Assembly: GCF_013215345.1 (NCBI RefSeq) | Contig: NZ_JABSOV010000011.1 | Span: 19,021 to 83,020, forward strand | Direction of reading: 5' to 3' | Length of the DNA: 64,000 nucleotides | DNA from: Colwellia sp. | Lineage (GTDB): Bacteria; Pseudomonadota; Gammaproteobacteria; Enterobacterales; Alteromonadaceae | Shown: in pieces, positions 35,290 through 44,233 of the stretch | Position numbering within the stretch: the stretch's first letter is position 1 | Layout of the letters: each line of letters opens with the position of its first letter | The notes under the pieces: model-generated | Database searches by the model: none | The model's input: only the letters and a program-made list of their open reading frames with translations | Told to the model about the DNA's origin: nothing | Translations under genes and position numbers: made by a program

Positions 35290-35751
35290 TGTCGGAATCT
35301 GCTTTACAGGAAACCTTACAAACATTCGACCTGGCAATAAAACTTCAAACTCAAAGCTTTAAAAAAACACTTAACTCCAGCCGCTTTGCGATTACAGCAG
35401 AAGAGCAGAAAGGATAAGTGGCAAGACTTTTCAGCCTATAAAAATGATACCGCGCTATTGGATGAACTGGAAAATTATCTTGCCATTGCCCCCTTAAGTA
35501 ATGCAGTGCACTTAGGCTTAAAAGGGGATGAAATCTGTATAGAAAGCAGGATTTTGACTATTGCAGATATATTTGAAGCGTTAACCGCCAGTGATAGGCC
35601 TTATAAAGAGGCTAAGTCGTTAAGCCAGAGCATTGCTATTCTTGATAATATGCGTAAAGCCAAGCATATCGATAATGACTTATTTGAATTGTTTTTAAGC
35701 TCGGGTGTCTATCTTGATTACGCGGACATTAACCAATATCTATCATCATAA
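35290..35751 (+). pseudogene. Remnant of an HD-GYP phosphodiesterase gene
   Basis: The end of the frame (35386-35751) is a clean HD-GYP C-terminus: ESRILTIADIFEALTASDRP, YKEAKSLSQSIAILDNM and DLFELFLSSGVYLDYADI. The catalytic HD pair and HHExxDGTGYP motif that should precede it are gone; LAIAPLSNAVHLGLKGDE is joined instead. An upstream ATG at 35290 opens SESALQETLQTFDLAIKLQT, resembling a sensor segment, which ends at a stop in another frame. Deletions have removed the active site, so it is not a functional cyclic-di-GMP phosphodiesterase. Confidence 0.75.
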
Positions 35752-35912
35752 CTGATGTTAGATATTGCTTAATGTAAAGTGGCTAAGTGCTCTGTTGTTT
35801 AGCAGGATAAGCTAAGAGCACTTCCCTTAAAGACAATTAATAGTCGAATAATTGCATAGTCGACTAGGTAACTATTCGGCTAGCTGATTATGAGAGTAGG
35901 TAGTTACCCACC

Positions 35913-37832
35913 TTAGACTGACATCATTTCTTCAATCTGCTCAGCAAGGTCAAGCCACTCCATTTCATTATCTTCAATATCGCTTTTCAATCTCCCTTGT
36001 GTTTTCAGTAAATCTGTCAATTCAACTTTGCGATCTGCTTGGTAAACCTCACTGTCGCTTAATAAAGCTTCTACCTTAGTTAACTCTTCCTGCCATTGAT
36101 GTATCTTTTTCTCTAACTTATCGGCTTCTTTACGCAGTGGCGCAGATTTTTTTCTTAGCTCAGCTTGTTGTTGGCGGAGTTGTTTTTTGTCTAAGCCTTT
36201 ATCACTGTTTTGTTGCTCACTTTTAATCGACTTTACCGCTTGTTTTTTATCATCATTAAGCCATTGTTGATAATCATCAATATCACCGCTAAAGTCACTA
36301 ACCTGGCCATTGGCAACCAGATAAAACTCATCAACACAGGATTCTAATAAAAACCTATCATGGGCAATTAATATAATAGCGCCTTCAAAATCCTGCAACG
36401 CCATCACTAATGCTTGACGCATTTCTAAATCGAGATGGTTGGTTGGCTCATCGAGTAGTAATAATTGTGGTTTTTCTAAAACGATTAATGCCAGTACTAA
36501 ACGTGCTTTTTCACCGCCCGACATGTTGGTAACCGGTTCAAGCGGTTGGTCACCGCTAAAGCCAAATTTACCTAAAAAAGTACGAGCTTGCGGCTCACCT
36601 AAGGCAGGCTTTGCACGCAAGATATGATCAACAGGACTCGATGCCATATGCAATTGCTCTAATTGGTGCTGAGAAAAATAACCAATTTTTAGCTCTTGTG
36701 CGCAATATCGCTCACCGTTAAGTAAAGCAATATCTCCGGCGAGAGATTTAATTAAGGTTGATTTACCCGCGCCATTTCGCCCTAATAAACCAATGCGACT
36801 ACCCGGTACTAACGTTAAACCTACATCATTTAAAATAGTGACTTGTTCACCATGATCCGATTTAGGGTAACCACACTGACTTTCTTTAAGTGATAATAGT
36901 GGGTAGGGCAAACTTTCCGGTTGTTCAAAGCTGAAAGTAAATTGACTATCAACATGAGCCGGCGCTAAATCAGGTAATTTCTCTAAGCGTTTTAATCGGC
37001 TTTGTGCTTGTTTGGCTTTACTGGCTTTGGCACGAAAACGATCAACAAAAGCGGTCAGATGGGCAGCCTCTTTTTGCTGCTTTTGATATTGTGCGTCTTG
37101 CTGCGCTAGATGTTCACGGCGTTGACGTTCAAAAGAGGTGTAGTTGCCGCTGTATAATTTTGCCTGTTGGTGCTCAATATGTAAAATTTGCCCAATAACC
37201 GTATCAAGAAAGTCTCTGTCATGTGAAATCAGTACTAGCGTACCAGTAAAACGCTTTAACCAGCGTTGTAGCCAAATAACAGCATCTAAATCTAAATGGT
37301 TGGTCGGTTCATCGAGTAATAATAAATCAGCACGAGATATTAGCGCTTGCGCTAAGTTTAAACGCATGCGCCAACCACCAGAAAAATCTTTTACTGGGTT
37401 AGCCAGTTGTGATTGCAAAAAACCTAAACCATGTAATAACTCACCAGCACGGGCAGGTAGGCTATAGCCGTTAATGGTATCAATTTGATTAATAATGGTG
37501 GCTTCAAGGTTACCGTTATCCATGATACGAGCTTGCTCTAAATCATGTTCTAACTGACGAAATTCTTTATCACCATCCATAACGTAATCAAGAGCGCTTC
37601 GCTCTAAAGACGGAGTTTCCTGTCTTACTGTCGCTATATCCCAGCTTGTTGGCATGGATAAATCACCAGCATCTGGGGTTAAATCACCCAAAAGTGCGGC
37701 GAAAAGAGACGATTTTCCACAGCCATTACTGCCTACTAAGCCAACTTTATGGTTAGGGTGAATAGTAAAGCTAGATGATTTTATTAGGTTTTTAGCCCCT
37801 CTATCTAAGCTTAGGTCTGTGGCTGTAATCAA
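35913..37832 (-). CDS. yheS: ABC-F ATPase YheS
   Basis: 639 residues, close to E. coli YheS. It has two ABC domains: GLVGSNGCGKSS with a downstream DFSGGWRMRLNLAQAL signature and LLLLDEPTNHLD, then GLLGRNGAGKST with MSGGEKARLVLALI and LLLLDEPTNHLD. The linker between them is the charged P-site tRNA interaction helix typical of ABC-F proteins. A coiled-coil tail (about residues 530-635) follows. There is no membrane domain; these proteins act on ribosomes. It starts at TTG 37832 after GAGGAA. Confidence 0.93.
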   Translation of the reverse strand: MITATDLSLDRGAKNLIKSSSFTIHPNHKVGLVGSNGCGKSSLFAALLGDLTPDAGDLSMPTSWDIATVRQETPSLERSALDYVMDGDKEFRQLEHDLEQARIMDNGNLEATIINQIDTINGYSLPARAGELLHGLGFLQSQLANPVKDFSGGWRMRLNLAQALISRADLLLLDEPTNHLDLDAVIWLQRWLKRFTGTLVLISHDRDFLDTVIGQILHIEHQQAKLYSGNYTSFERQRREHLAQQDAQYQKQQKEAAHLTAFVDRFRAKASKAKQAQSRLKRLEKLPDLAPAHVDSQFTFSFEQPESLPYPLLSLKESQCGYPKSDHGEQVTILNDVGLTLVPGSRIGLLGRNGAGKSTLIKSLAGDIALLNGERYCAQELKIGYFSQHQLEQLHMASSPVDHILRAKPALGEPQARTFLGKFGFSGDQPLEPVTNMSGGEKARLVLALIVLEKPQLLLLDEPTNHLDLEMRQALVMALQDFEGAIILIAHDRFLLESCVDEFYLVANGQVSDFSGDIDDYQQWLNDDKKQAVKSIKSEQQNSDKGLDKKQLRQQQAELRKKSAPLRKEADKLEKKIHQWQEELTKVEALLSDSEVYQADRKVELTDLLKTQGRLKSDIEDNEMEWLDLAEQIEEMMSV

Positions 37833-37976
37833 TGGTAATTCCTCGATAAAATGGCATAGCGTTGCTGGAAAAATACAAGCTAAAAAAATGCCTGTGCATT
37901 GTCGCTTTTCCTATGACCACTATTCAAGGTAAAATAGCGATAATTAACTATTTAGTTGTAGAAGAAGTAGGTAAAA

Positions 37977-38180
37977 ATGAACAAAGCCCTAAAAAAGAGA
38001 TTTATCGCTGGTGCAGTCTGTCCAAAATGTAAAGCTATGGATACCCTGGCACTGACCAAAGAAAATAACGTAGAAAAAGTAACGTGTGTTAGCTGTGGTG
38101 AACAAATGGTGCAAACGGAAGCACATGTCGAGAAGGTAGTTCGTCAACACGAGCAGGTAATTGGTGTTTTTAAACCTTGA
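37977..38180 (+). CDS. yheV: YheV family zinc-ribbon protein
   Basis: 67 residues with two Cys pairs, CPKCKAMDT and CVSCGEQ, forming a zinc ribbon, followed by a charged tail. Length and the KRFIAGAVCPKC start match YheV. It is divergent from yheS. The function is unknown. In E. coli it lies in the yheS-yheV-slyX-fkpA neighbourhood, largely kept here. Confidence 0.9.
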   Translation: MNKALKKRFIAGAVCPKCKAMDTLALTKENNVEKVTCVSCGEQMVQTEAHVEKVVRQHEQVIGVFKP

Positions 38181-38343
38181 TTACATGAACTTTATTGCGG
38201 TATGCCTTAATTAGTACATCGAAAGTACTCATTGATAGTCATCAACTCCGTGCTTTTTATTTCTAATGAAAGGTTTCTAATTAAATCGTACCGCTTCAAA
38301 TTACATTGTTAGCTATTTAATGAGTAATAGAGCTAGTATCGAA

Positions 38344-38607
38344 TTAGTAATGCGGTGGTGGTGGCTCAACGTCGTCTATATCATCTGATAAGCTACCAGC
38401 ATCTTTAAGACGATTAGCGACTAATTGAATTTGATGTTTCAGCTCTGAAATTTCATGCTGATGGGCGGCTAGCTCTTCACTTAGCTGTTCAATTACATCA
38501 TCTTGAAAAACGTTACGTGATTCTAAGGCGTCAACACGCTCTTCAAGCTGCTGAACATAGTTAGTTTTCGAGCTTTTAGCGGTTAGGGGGATTTCGGCAT
38601 TGGCCAT
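38344..38607 (-). CDS. slyX: SlyX coiled-coil protein
   Basis: 87 residues with a strong heptad pattern (VQQLEERVDALESRNVFQDD and ELAAHQHEISELKHQI) and a proline/tyrosine end PPPPHY, which is a SlyX hallmark. The function is unknown. Its start overlaps the end of the WD40 lipoprotein gene by 25 bp in a different frame, so it is translationally coupled to that gene. Confidence 0.9.
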   Translation of the reverse strand: MANAEIPLTAKSSKTNYVQQLEERVDALESRNVFQDDVIEQLSEELAAHQHEISELKHQIQLVANRLKDAGSLSDDIDDVEPPPPHY

Positions 38608-39572
38608 GATTCAACATATCCTGAGGAACTTATCGTTAATAGGTCGTTATTATCGCCAAATGCGACACTATACACAACAGCCCCGGTAGGTCTTTTTGCT
38701 TCTTTTGGTGTGACAAACCAATGTGCACGGCGTTTGCCTGTGGCAATATCCCAAACACTGACTTTTCTGCTCGCCGCGCCGGTGATCATGGTTTTGCCAT
38801 CGGATGAAAAACGCACAGTACTAAATACTTCATGGCGTTTTGTTCCTTGTAAGGTACTTATACGTTTACCTGTTTTTAAGTCCCATATATAAGCAGACTT
38901 CATACTGTCGGCGCTAAAGGCGTAACGGGCCTGCGCATCTAATGCTACTTTTGATACACGAGAGCTGTGATTAAATTGATAAACAACTTGTCCTGATTGA
39001 GTATCCCATACATAGGCGATGAAATCGTTACCTCCAGACATAGCCACACGGCCGTTGGGCAGCATATCAACGCTATTAACTTTTTCTTTATGGCCAAGAA
39101 ATTCTAAGCGTCTACCTGTATCAACGCTGACATGCACCACAGTACCGTTGCTTTTGCCAATAAGTAAGTAATCACCGCCATTACTTATGGCAATATCTCT
39201 AATGTTTGACTCACGTACTTGCCAGTAACCCTCTGACTTGCCATTTTTCAGGTTCCATAAGGCAAAGTTTTTTCTATTAGCGGTGAGAACATGACTAGAG
39301 TTGTCACTGATATCGATGGTGAGTACTAAATTATCACTGCTATTTTGCTCTTGTGCCCAGTTATAAATGCGTTCATTCTTGGTTAAATCCCAAACACTCA
39401 AACCATGGTGAATAGAAGAAATAACAGAGAATTTGGCATCTTTAGAAATATTGCCAGCATAGGAACCTTCAACAGACTGCTGCCAACGCTCTATTGGCGC
39501 TTGCGTTACAGGTTTGCAAGCCATGAGTGTCGTCAATAAGATGACTGGATAAATCCAATTACATTTTAACAA
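38583..39572 (-). CDS. WD40-repeat lipoprotein
   Basis: 329 residues starting at TTG 39572, with a lipobox (LTTLMAC) at about residues 13-19. The remainder is a beta-propeller with WD-like repeats: FSVISSIHHGLSVWDLTKNE, AISNGGDYLLIGKSNGTVVH, MSGGNDFIAYVWDTQSGQ, SADSMKSAYIWDLKTGKR and TGAASRKVSVWDIATGKR. It would sit at the inner or outer membrane and serve as a protein-binding platform. It is upstream of and overlaps slyX. The partner is unknown. Confidence 0.85.
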   Translation of the reverse strand: MLKCNWIYPVILLTTLMACKPVTQAPIERWQQSVEGSYAGNISKDAKFSVISSIHHGLSVWDLTKNERIYNWAQEQNSSDNLVLTIDISDNSSHVLTANRKNFALWNLKNGKSEGYWQVRESNIRDIAISNGGDYLLIGKSNGTVVHVSVDTGRRLEFLGHKEKVNSVDMLPNGRVAMSGGNDFIAYVWDTQSGQVVYQFNHSSRVSKVALDAQARYAFSADSMKSAYIWDLKTGKRISTLQGTKRHEVFSTVRFSSDGKTMITGAASRKVSVWDIATGKRRAHWFVTPKEAKRPTGAVVYSVAFGDNNDLLTISSSGYVESWPMPKSP

Positions 39573-39756
39573 AATATTAATACTTTTTTATTTGCGCATT
39601 TATCGTTAGTATAAGTTCTTTTTTGAAATTGTTTAGTGTTATCTTTTTAATCGTGGCTTTAGTAAAGCCTTAATGGCGCTATAAAAGATAAATTAAACAA
39701 TGAATAGCCGTAAATTGGGGGAATTCTCCAATTGTATTGTATAAATGGAGATATAA

Positions 39757-40533
39757 ATGAAATTGTTCAAGCCTACCCTAATAGCCCTTGCGTTAGTTGC
39801 CGTTGTTGGTTGTAACGAAAAAGCGGTTGAAGAAGTCAAAGCACCGGTACTAGACACTGAAGTGCAAAAACAAGCTTATGGCTTAGGTGCTTCAATTGGT
39901 ATGTACATGCAACGTAACTTAGAAGAGCATGACAAATTAGGTTTAACCTTAGATAAAGAGCTTATCGTACGCGGTTTTGTTGACAGCATTGACGGTAAAG
40001 CTGTTATCGAAAAAGAAGAAATCCAAGCTTTACTAATGAATCTTGATGCTAGCATGAAAGAAAAACAGCAAGCAGCAGCGATTGCCGCTTCTGAAGCTAG
40101 CCTAGCTGAAGGTGCTAAGTTTCTTGCCGATAACGCTAAAAAAGAAGGTGTGATAGTAACTGAATCTGGTATTCAATATGAAGTATTAACTGCTGGCGAA
40201 GGTGATACACCTGCGGCAACGGATACAGTAAAAGTGCATTACACAGGTACTTTCTTAAATGGTGAATCGTTTGATAGCTCATATGATGGCAAAGGCAAGC
40301 CAGTAGTATTCCCGCTTAACCGTGTAATCAAAGGTTGGACTGAAGGTGTACAGTTAATGAATGTCGGTGCTAAGTACAAATTCACTATCCCTTCAGATTT
40401 AGCATACGGTCCTAACGGTAACCCACCAAGCATTCCGGGTAACTCAGTACTACAATTTGAAATTGAATTATTAGAAATTCAAAAAGATGAAGTAGCACCA
40501 AAAGCAGATGGTCACGACCACGCAGCTCACTAG
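39757..40533 (+). CDS. fkpA: FKBP-type peptidyl-prolyl isomerase FkpA
   Basis: 258 residues. The leader ends in a lipobox-like VVGC, so the protein may be lipid-anchored, whereas E. coli FkpA is soluble. The N-terminal helical dimerisation domain (KQAYGLGASIGMYMQRNLEE) is followed by the FKBP domain with VKVHYTGTFLNGESFDSSY, NRVIKGWTEGVQLMNVG and YGPNGNPPSIPGNSVLQFEI. It catalyses proline isomerisation and acts as a periplasmic chaperone. A His-rich tail (DGHDHAAH) ends it and may bind metal. A strong terminator follows. Confidence 0.93.
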   Translation: MKLFKPTLIALALVAVVGCNEKAVEEVKAPVLDTEVQKQAYGLGASIGMYMQRNLEEHDKLGLTLDKELIVRGFVDSIDGKAVIEKEEIQALLMNLDASMKEKQQAAAIAASEASLAEGAKFLADNAKKEGVIVTESGIQYEVLTAGEGDTPAATDTVKVHYTGTFLNGESFDSSYDGKGKPVVFPLNRVIKGWTEGVQLMNVGAKYKFTIPSDLAYGPNGNPPSIPGNSVLQFEIELLEIQKDEVAPKADGHDHAAH

Positions 40534-40591
40534 TTAAAGTTTATGTGGGTTAAGCTGGTTTAGCTATTTACCTACTACTCGTTAAAAATAT

Positions 40592-40628
40592 AAAGCCACC
40601 AGTAATTATTTACTGGTGGCTTTTTTTG
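40592..40628 (+). terminator. Terminator of fkpA
   Basis: AAAGCCACCAGTAA and TTACTGGTGGCTTT form a 14-bp stem followed by a run of T. Confidence 0.92.
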
Positions 40629-40711
40629 TTTCCTGAGTACCTTATTGAAAGGCTATATTTAAAGCCAAATTTTGTAATTTGTTTTATAAGTAAGAATTCA
40701 ATTAGATTAAA

Positions 40712-40790
40712 TGTTCAAGAACAAGGCGTTTGATTGAGCAATAGCGGGCTATTGTGATTGAAAGCAACGATGTTATTGGATATTTAGTCT
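40712..40790. repeat. Family B repeat core, truncated
   Basis: A stretch with ACAAGGCGTTTGATTGAGCA, the palindrome CAATAGCGGGCTATTG, and GATTGAAAGCAACG. It matches the core of the element at 44046-44208 but lacks its TACCA ends. It lies just upstream of the glycosyltransferase gene. Confidence 0.65.
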
Positions 40791-40811
40791 ATTGAAATAT
40801 AATATAGCCCA

Positions 40812-42071
40812 ATGAAAAAACTTCTTATAATTGGCTATGTTTGGCCTGAGCCTAACTCTTCCGCGGCAGGTAGCCGTATGATGCAGTTAATCCACTTTTT
40901 CCATGGGCAAAGGTATCAGATTACCTTTGCCAGCCCAGCGCAACAAACTGAGCACATGGTTGATTTAAACGCCTTAAATATTACCATTGCCAACATTAAC
41001 CTTAATTGCACCAGCTTTGATGAATTTATTACTGACTTACAGCCAGATACAGTGATGTTTGATCGCTTTATGATGGAAGAGCAGTTTGGCTGGCGCGTCA
41101 GTGAGCATTGCCCTGATGCCCTGCGAATTTTAGATACCGAAGATTTGTTTTGCTTACGCAATGCCCGTCATCAATCCTATAAACAAAAACGAGCTATTAC
41201 GGATGAAGACTTGCTTATCAGTGATATGGCTAAACGTGAGGTAGCGTCGATATTTCGTTCTGATATCAGCTTAATGATCTCAAGTGTTGAAGTGGCATTA
41301 CTACAGCGCTTATTTAAAGTTGATGCCAGCCTAATTCACTATTGCCCGTTTATGTTGAGTGATGCACAGTTAACGCAAGAAAACCCTAGTTTTAAGCAAC
41401 GTAATGACTTTATGGTGATAGGTAATTTTCGCCATGCGCCTAATTGGGATGCGGTATTGTGGCTAAAACAGCAAATATGGCCACTTATTCGCAAACAATT
41501 ACCTGACGCTAAGCTAAATGTTTATGGCGCATATCCACCACCAAAAGCGACTGACTTACATGATGAAAAGTCAGGGTTTCTGGTTAAAGGTTGGGTTGAC
41601 GATGCGGTACTTGCCATGCAAACGGCTAAAGTGTGTTTAGCGCCACTGCGCTTTGGTGCTGGCATTAAAGGTAAGTTAGCAGAAGCTATGTATTGTGCTA
41701 CGCCAGCAGTTACCTCTGATATTGGTGCCGAAAGCATGCAAACAGAGCTAGCTTGGCCAGGGGCAATTGCCAATGAGCCACAAACAATAGCCGATGCCGC
41801 TGTAAAGCTTTATCAAGATGAACAAGCTTGGCAAGTTGCCAGTGATTTAGGTCAACAAAATGGCCAATTAATGTATCAACAAGAAAGAATTTTAGTGCAG
41901 TTAGCGGACTGTTTATTAAAGCTGGCCGCTAATCTTGAACAGCACAGGCAGCAAAATTTTATTGGTAGCATGTTAAATCATCACCACCATAAAAGTACCC
42001 AATATATGGCGCAATGGATTGATGTAAAAACTCAGTTGAAAGACTTAGTCGAAGGGCCTGAGGGAGAGTAA
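40812..42071 (+). CDS. Glycosyltransferase (GT4/GT-B-like)
   Basis: 419 residues. The N-terminus LLIIGYVWPEPNSSAAGSRM matches the opening of GT-B glycosyltransferases with a glycine/serine-rich loop. The C-terminal Rossmann half has FMVIGNFRHAPNWDAVLWLK, LNVYGAYPPPK, FLVKGWVDDAVLAMQTAKVC and LAPLRFGAGIKGKLAEAM with the downstream Glu-containing nucleotide-sugar motif (VTSDIGAES). It would transfer a sugar from a nucleotide donor. The acceptor is unknown, and no polysaccharide cluster surrounds it. It is monocistronic with its own terminator. Confidence 0.82.
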   Translation: MKKLLIIGYVWPEPNSSAAGSRMMQLIHFFHGQRYQITFASPAQQTEHMVDLNALNITIANINLNCTSFDEFITDLQPDTVMFDRFMMEEQFGWRVSEHCPDALRILDTEDLFCLRNARHQSYKQKRAITDEDLLISDMAKREVASIFRSDISLMISSVEVALLQRLFKVDASLIHYCPFMLSDAQLTQENPSFKQRNDFMVIGNFRHAPNWDAVLWLKQQIWPLIRKQLPDAKLNVYGAYPPPKATDLHDEKSGFLVKGWVDDAVLAMQTAKVCLAPLRFGAGIKGKLAEAMYCATPAVTSDIGAESMQTELAWPGAIANEPQTIADAAVKLYQDEQAWQVASDLGQQNGQLMYQQERILVQLADCLLKLAANLEQHRQQNFIGSMLNHHHHKSTQYMAQWIDVKTQLKDLVEGPEGE

Positions 42072-42100
42072 AGGGTTTTATAAGCAGACAGATATAAGAA

Positions 42101-42140
42101 AAAGGCTGTGATAAACCTATTAGGGTTTATCACAGCCTTT
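42101..42140 (+). terminator. Terminator of the glycosyltransferase gene
   Basis: AAAGGCTGTGATAAACC pairs with GGGTTTATCACAGCCTTT around a short loop. It is A-rich and T-rich on both flanks, so it could also serve the opposite strand. Confidence 0.88.
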
Positions 42141-42224
42141 ATGCATTATTTCTGTCGGGAAATTTTATTCTGACGCCGTTTATCTACGGCCATTACAGTT
42201 GCTTTAACATGGCGGCCTAAAGTC

Positions 42225-42701
42225 TTAATCAACAAAGATCTGCATTTCTTCACCAATTTGTTTGCGCATTTCCATTAATTTAACCGCTGAAGTATGCTGC
42301 TTTTTATCTGCTTCTGTTTTTGGTTGCCATTGCGGCACACTTTCTGATTGTCCATTTTGATCAACCGCGACCATGATAACAATACAGTGGGTAGTTAAAC
42401 GACGGTTTAATGATTTAGGGTCGCAAGCATTAACTTCTAAAGCAATATGCATTGACGAATTACCGGTATAAATAACTTTCGCTTCTACTTCCACTAAACT
42501 GCCAACATGAATAGGAGCAATAAAACGTATACCACCCGCATAAGCGGTAACACAGTAACGTCCACTCCAGCCGGCAGCACATGCATAAGCGGCTAAATCT
42601 ATCCATTTCATCACAGCACCACCATGCACCTTGCCACCAAAATTCACGTCTTGTGGTTCGGCTAAAAATCGTAAGGTAATGTCGCGTTGTGGTGTATTCA
42701 T
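42225..42701 (-). CDS. Acyl-CoA thioesterase (YciA-like hotdog protein)
   Basis: 158 residues from ATG 42701; upstream in-frame sequence is unconserved. A hotdog fold: LRFLAEPQDVNFGGKVHGGA, VMKWIDLAAYACAAGWSG, VTAYAGGIRFIAPIHVG and LVEVEAKVIYTGNSSMHIAL. The GGKVHGG-x-MKWIDxAA signature carries the catalytic Asp. It hydrolyses acyl-CoA esters in the cytoplasm. It is divergent from the NiSOD operon, and the Fur-type box lies in the shared upstream region, though nearer the other gene. Confidence 0.87.
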   Translation of the reverse strand: MNTPQRDITLRFLAEPQDVNFGGKVHGGAVMKWIDLAAYACAAGWSGRYCVTAYAGGIRFIAPIHVGSLVEVEAKVIYTGNSSMHIALEVNACDPKSLNRRLTTHCIVIMVAVDQNGQSESVPQWQPKTEADKKQHTSAVKLMEMRKQIGEEMQIFVD

Positions 42702-42824
42702 AAGTGTGCTCTTTATCGTTAATGGAGTTGTACAGGGTGGATCTGCAGCGGATAGCACAAAAATATAGTGTTCACTGTTAATTAGCAAATATTATCTTTA
42801 CAGAATCAAATAAAGCAAATAGAA

Positions 42825-42839
42825 TGAGAATTATTATCA
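42825..42839. promoter_or_regulatory. Fur box upstream of the NiSOD operon
   Basis: TGAGAATTATTATCA differs by one base from the 7-1-7 Fur consensus TGATAATNATTATCA. It lies 27 bp before the first gene of the operon, over the expected promoter. This implies repression under iron sufficiency. Confidence 0.7.
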
Positions 42840-42865
42840 TTTGTATTTAATTGTTTGGAAGGGTT

Positions 42866-43294
42866 ATGGAAGTCTGGCAAATATTACTTTTAAAGGGTAA
42901 CGATAGTTTTAATAAACAACAGCTACCACTAGCTGAGGACTATTATCACCAAGCGATAGAATGCTTAGAGCAGCAGTGGCAAGAAAATATTGAAGATAGT
43001 GAGCTATTAATGGCCTGGATCAGCGCTTTTCATAACTTAGCTGTTTTGTATGAAGAGCAAGATCAACCCAAAATGGCTTTTCGTTATTTACAAATACCCC
43101 ATCAACGTATGGCTGAGCTATCACAGCAAAGTCAATATAGCGAAGATTTACAGTCCATAGCCTTACTTTCAATGAAATTAACGTTAATGCCACTGTTAGC
43201 TTTTAGTAAAAAACACCCCGCATGCGATGATTGTTTATCATCGCTTAATAAAATGGCAATGGCCGTGAATGCCAGCCAACCGGTAATGCACTAA
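42866..43294 (+). CDS. TPR-like protein of the NiSOD operon
   Basis: 142 residues from ATG 42866 (MEVWQILLLKGNDSFNKQQL), preceded by GGAAGGG. TPR-like helices are seen in PLAEDYYHQAIECLEQQWQE and FHNLAVLYEEQDQPKMAFRY. A Cys pair (CDDC) sits near the C-terminus and could bind metal. It is first in an operon with a small His-rich peptide, sodN and sodX, so a role in nickel delivery or SodN assembly is plausible but unproven. Confidence 0.72.
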   Translation: MEVWQILLLKGNDSFNKQQLPLAEDYYHQAIECLEQQWQENIEDSELLMAWISAFHNLAVLYEEQDQPKMAFRYLQIPHQRMAELSQQSQYSEDLQSIALLSMKLTLMPLLAFSKKHPACDDCLSSLNKMAMAVNASQPVMH

Positions 43295-43319
43295 CTTACT
43301 GACTACTAAGGATAACGAC

Positions 43320-43502
43320 ATGAGAAGAACAGCTATTATATTTGCTCTGACGACATTACTATTAAGTAATCCATTATTCGCCCATCCCGGACATGATCAT
43401 AGCGCTCCTGGGGCTGGCTTAGTACATTTATTATGGTTAGTACCCGTTATTATCGCCGCAGTTGTTGTGGTATTCAAAGAAATTACCGCCACTAAAGGCT
43501 AA
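43320..43502 (+). CDS. Small His-rich membrane peptide, HupE-like start
   Basis: 60 residues: a signal peptide ending FA, then HPGHDHSAPGAGLVH and a single membrane helix (LLWLVPVIIAAVVVVF) with a short basic tail. HupE/UreJ nickel permeases also begin their mature part with HPG and clustered histidines, but they have five or six more helices. The operon position just before sodN suggests a nickel-binding accessory role. That is inference from the His cluster and context. The ATG follows AAGGATAACGAC. Confidence 0.65.
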   Translation: MRRTAIIFALTTLLLSNPLFAHPGHDHSAPGAGLVHLLWLVPVIIAAVVVVFKEITATKG

Positions 43503-43527
43503 GCCAAAATATAGGAAGGAGATGATG

Positions 43528-44031
43528 ATGCTTTATAACCTTATCGCTAAGTTGGACAAGAAATTAAACTTTCCCGTGGTGATGGCACACTGCGATATAC
43601 CTTGTAAAATCTACGATCCTATCAGTGCTCAAATTGCGGCATTAACTATGATCCGTATGGTCGATTTACTTAATGAATTAAAAGCTAAGCCATCACTAAC
43701 TTTAGATGAGCAAGCGCAGTTTTTACGACTAGTAAACCAAAAAGAAAAGCATGGTTTAAAAGTAAAAGAAGAAATAAACATAATATGGGGTGATTACATT
43801 AAAGCGCCACAATTAAGCCAATACCCAGAGTTGCATGACTTGGTGCACGGCATTATGCTCGCCAGCTCACAAGCAAAACAGCATATTAGTAGAGATGCTG
43901 CGCTGACGTTGTTGCAGCAAGTAAATCGCTTTGCGGAAATATTTTGGGCTACTAAGCAAGTGACTACCTTTACTGCCGTTTGTCCATATCCACCAGCAGA
44001 AGTACTGGTATACCCCAAGCTCCAACCTTAA
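43528..44031 (+). CDS. sodN: Nickel-containing superoxide dismutase
   Basis: 167 residues from the third of three consecutive ATGs (43522, 43525, 43528), which alone has GGAG at proper spacing. A 20-residue propeptide precedes HCDIPCKIYDP, the nickel hook in which the freed N-terminal His21 plus Cys22 and Cys26 bind nickel. The four-helix-bundle body (AALTMIRMVDLLNELKAK, VNQKEKHGLKVKEEINIIWGD) is normal. It dismutates superoxide. The operon also encodes the processing protease sodX, and a Fur box lies upstream. Confidence 0.96.
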   Translation: MLYNLIAKLDKKLNFPVVMAHCDIPCKIYDPISAQIAALTMIRMVDLLNELKAKPSLTLDEQAQFLRLVNQKEKHGLKVKEEINIIWGDYIKAPQLSQYPELHDLVHGIMLASSQAKQHISRDAALTLLQQVNRFAEIFWATKQVTTFTAVCPYPPAEVLVYPKLQP

Positions 44032-44045
44032 AGGCTTGATTGTTC

Positions 44046-44208
44046 TTATACCAGTTTCACTAAGTTTGTGATCTTGTTGTGCACAGAAAAAATAAATCAA
44101 AGCAAGGCGCTCGATTGACCAATAGCTGGCTATTGGGATTGAGAGCAACGCCGTCTTGGCGTATTTTACCCCGCACAAGTGGGCAATAATTTAATGAAAT
44201 TGGTATTA
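44046..44208. repeat. Family B terminal-inverted-repeat element between sodN and sodX
   Basis: About 163 bp with ends TTATACCAGTTTCACTAAG and the complement of TAATACCAATTTCATTAAA. Its core contains GCAAGGCGCTCGATTGACCA and the palindrome CAATAGCTGGCTATTG, shared with the stretch at 40712-40790. The ends are those of family A, but the core differs. It splits sodN from sodX without disrupting either. Confidence 0.8.
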
Positions 44209-44233
44209 GGCATACTTTTTATTAGGAGGCACT

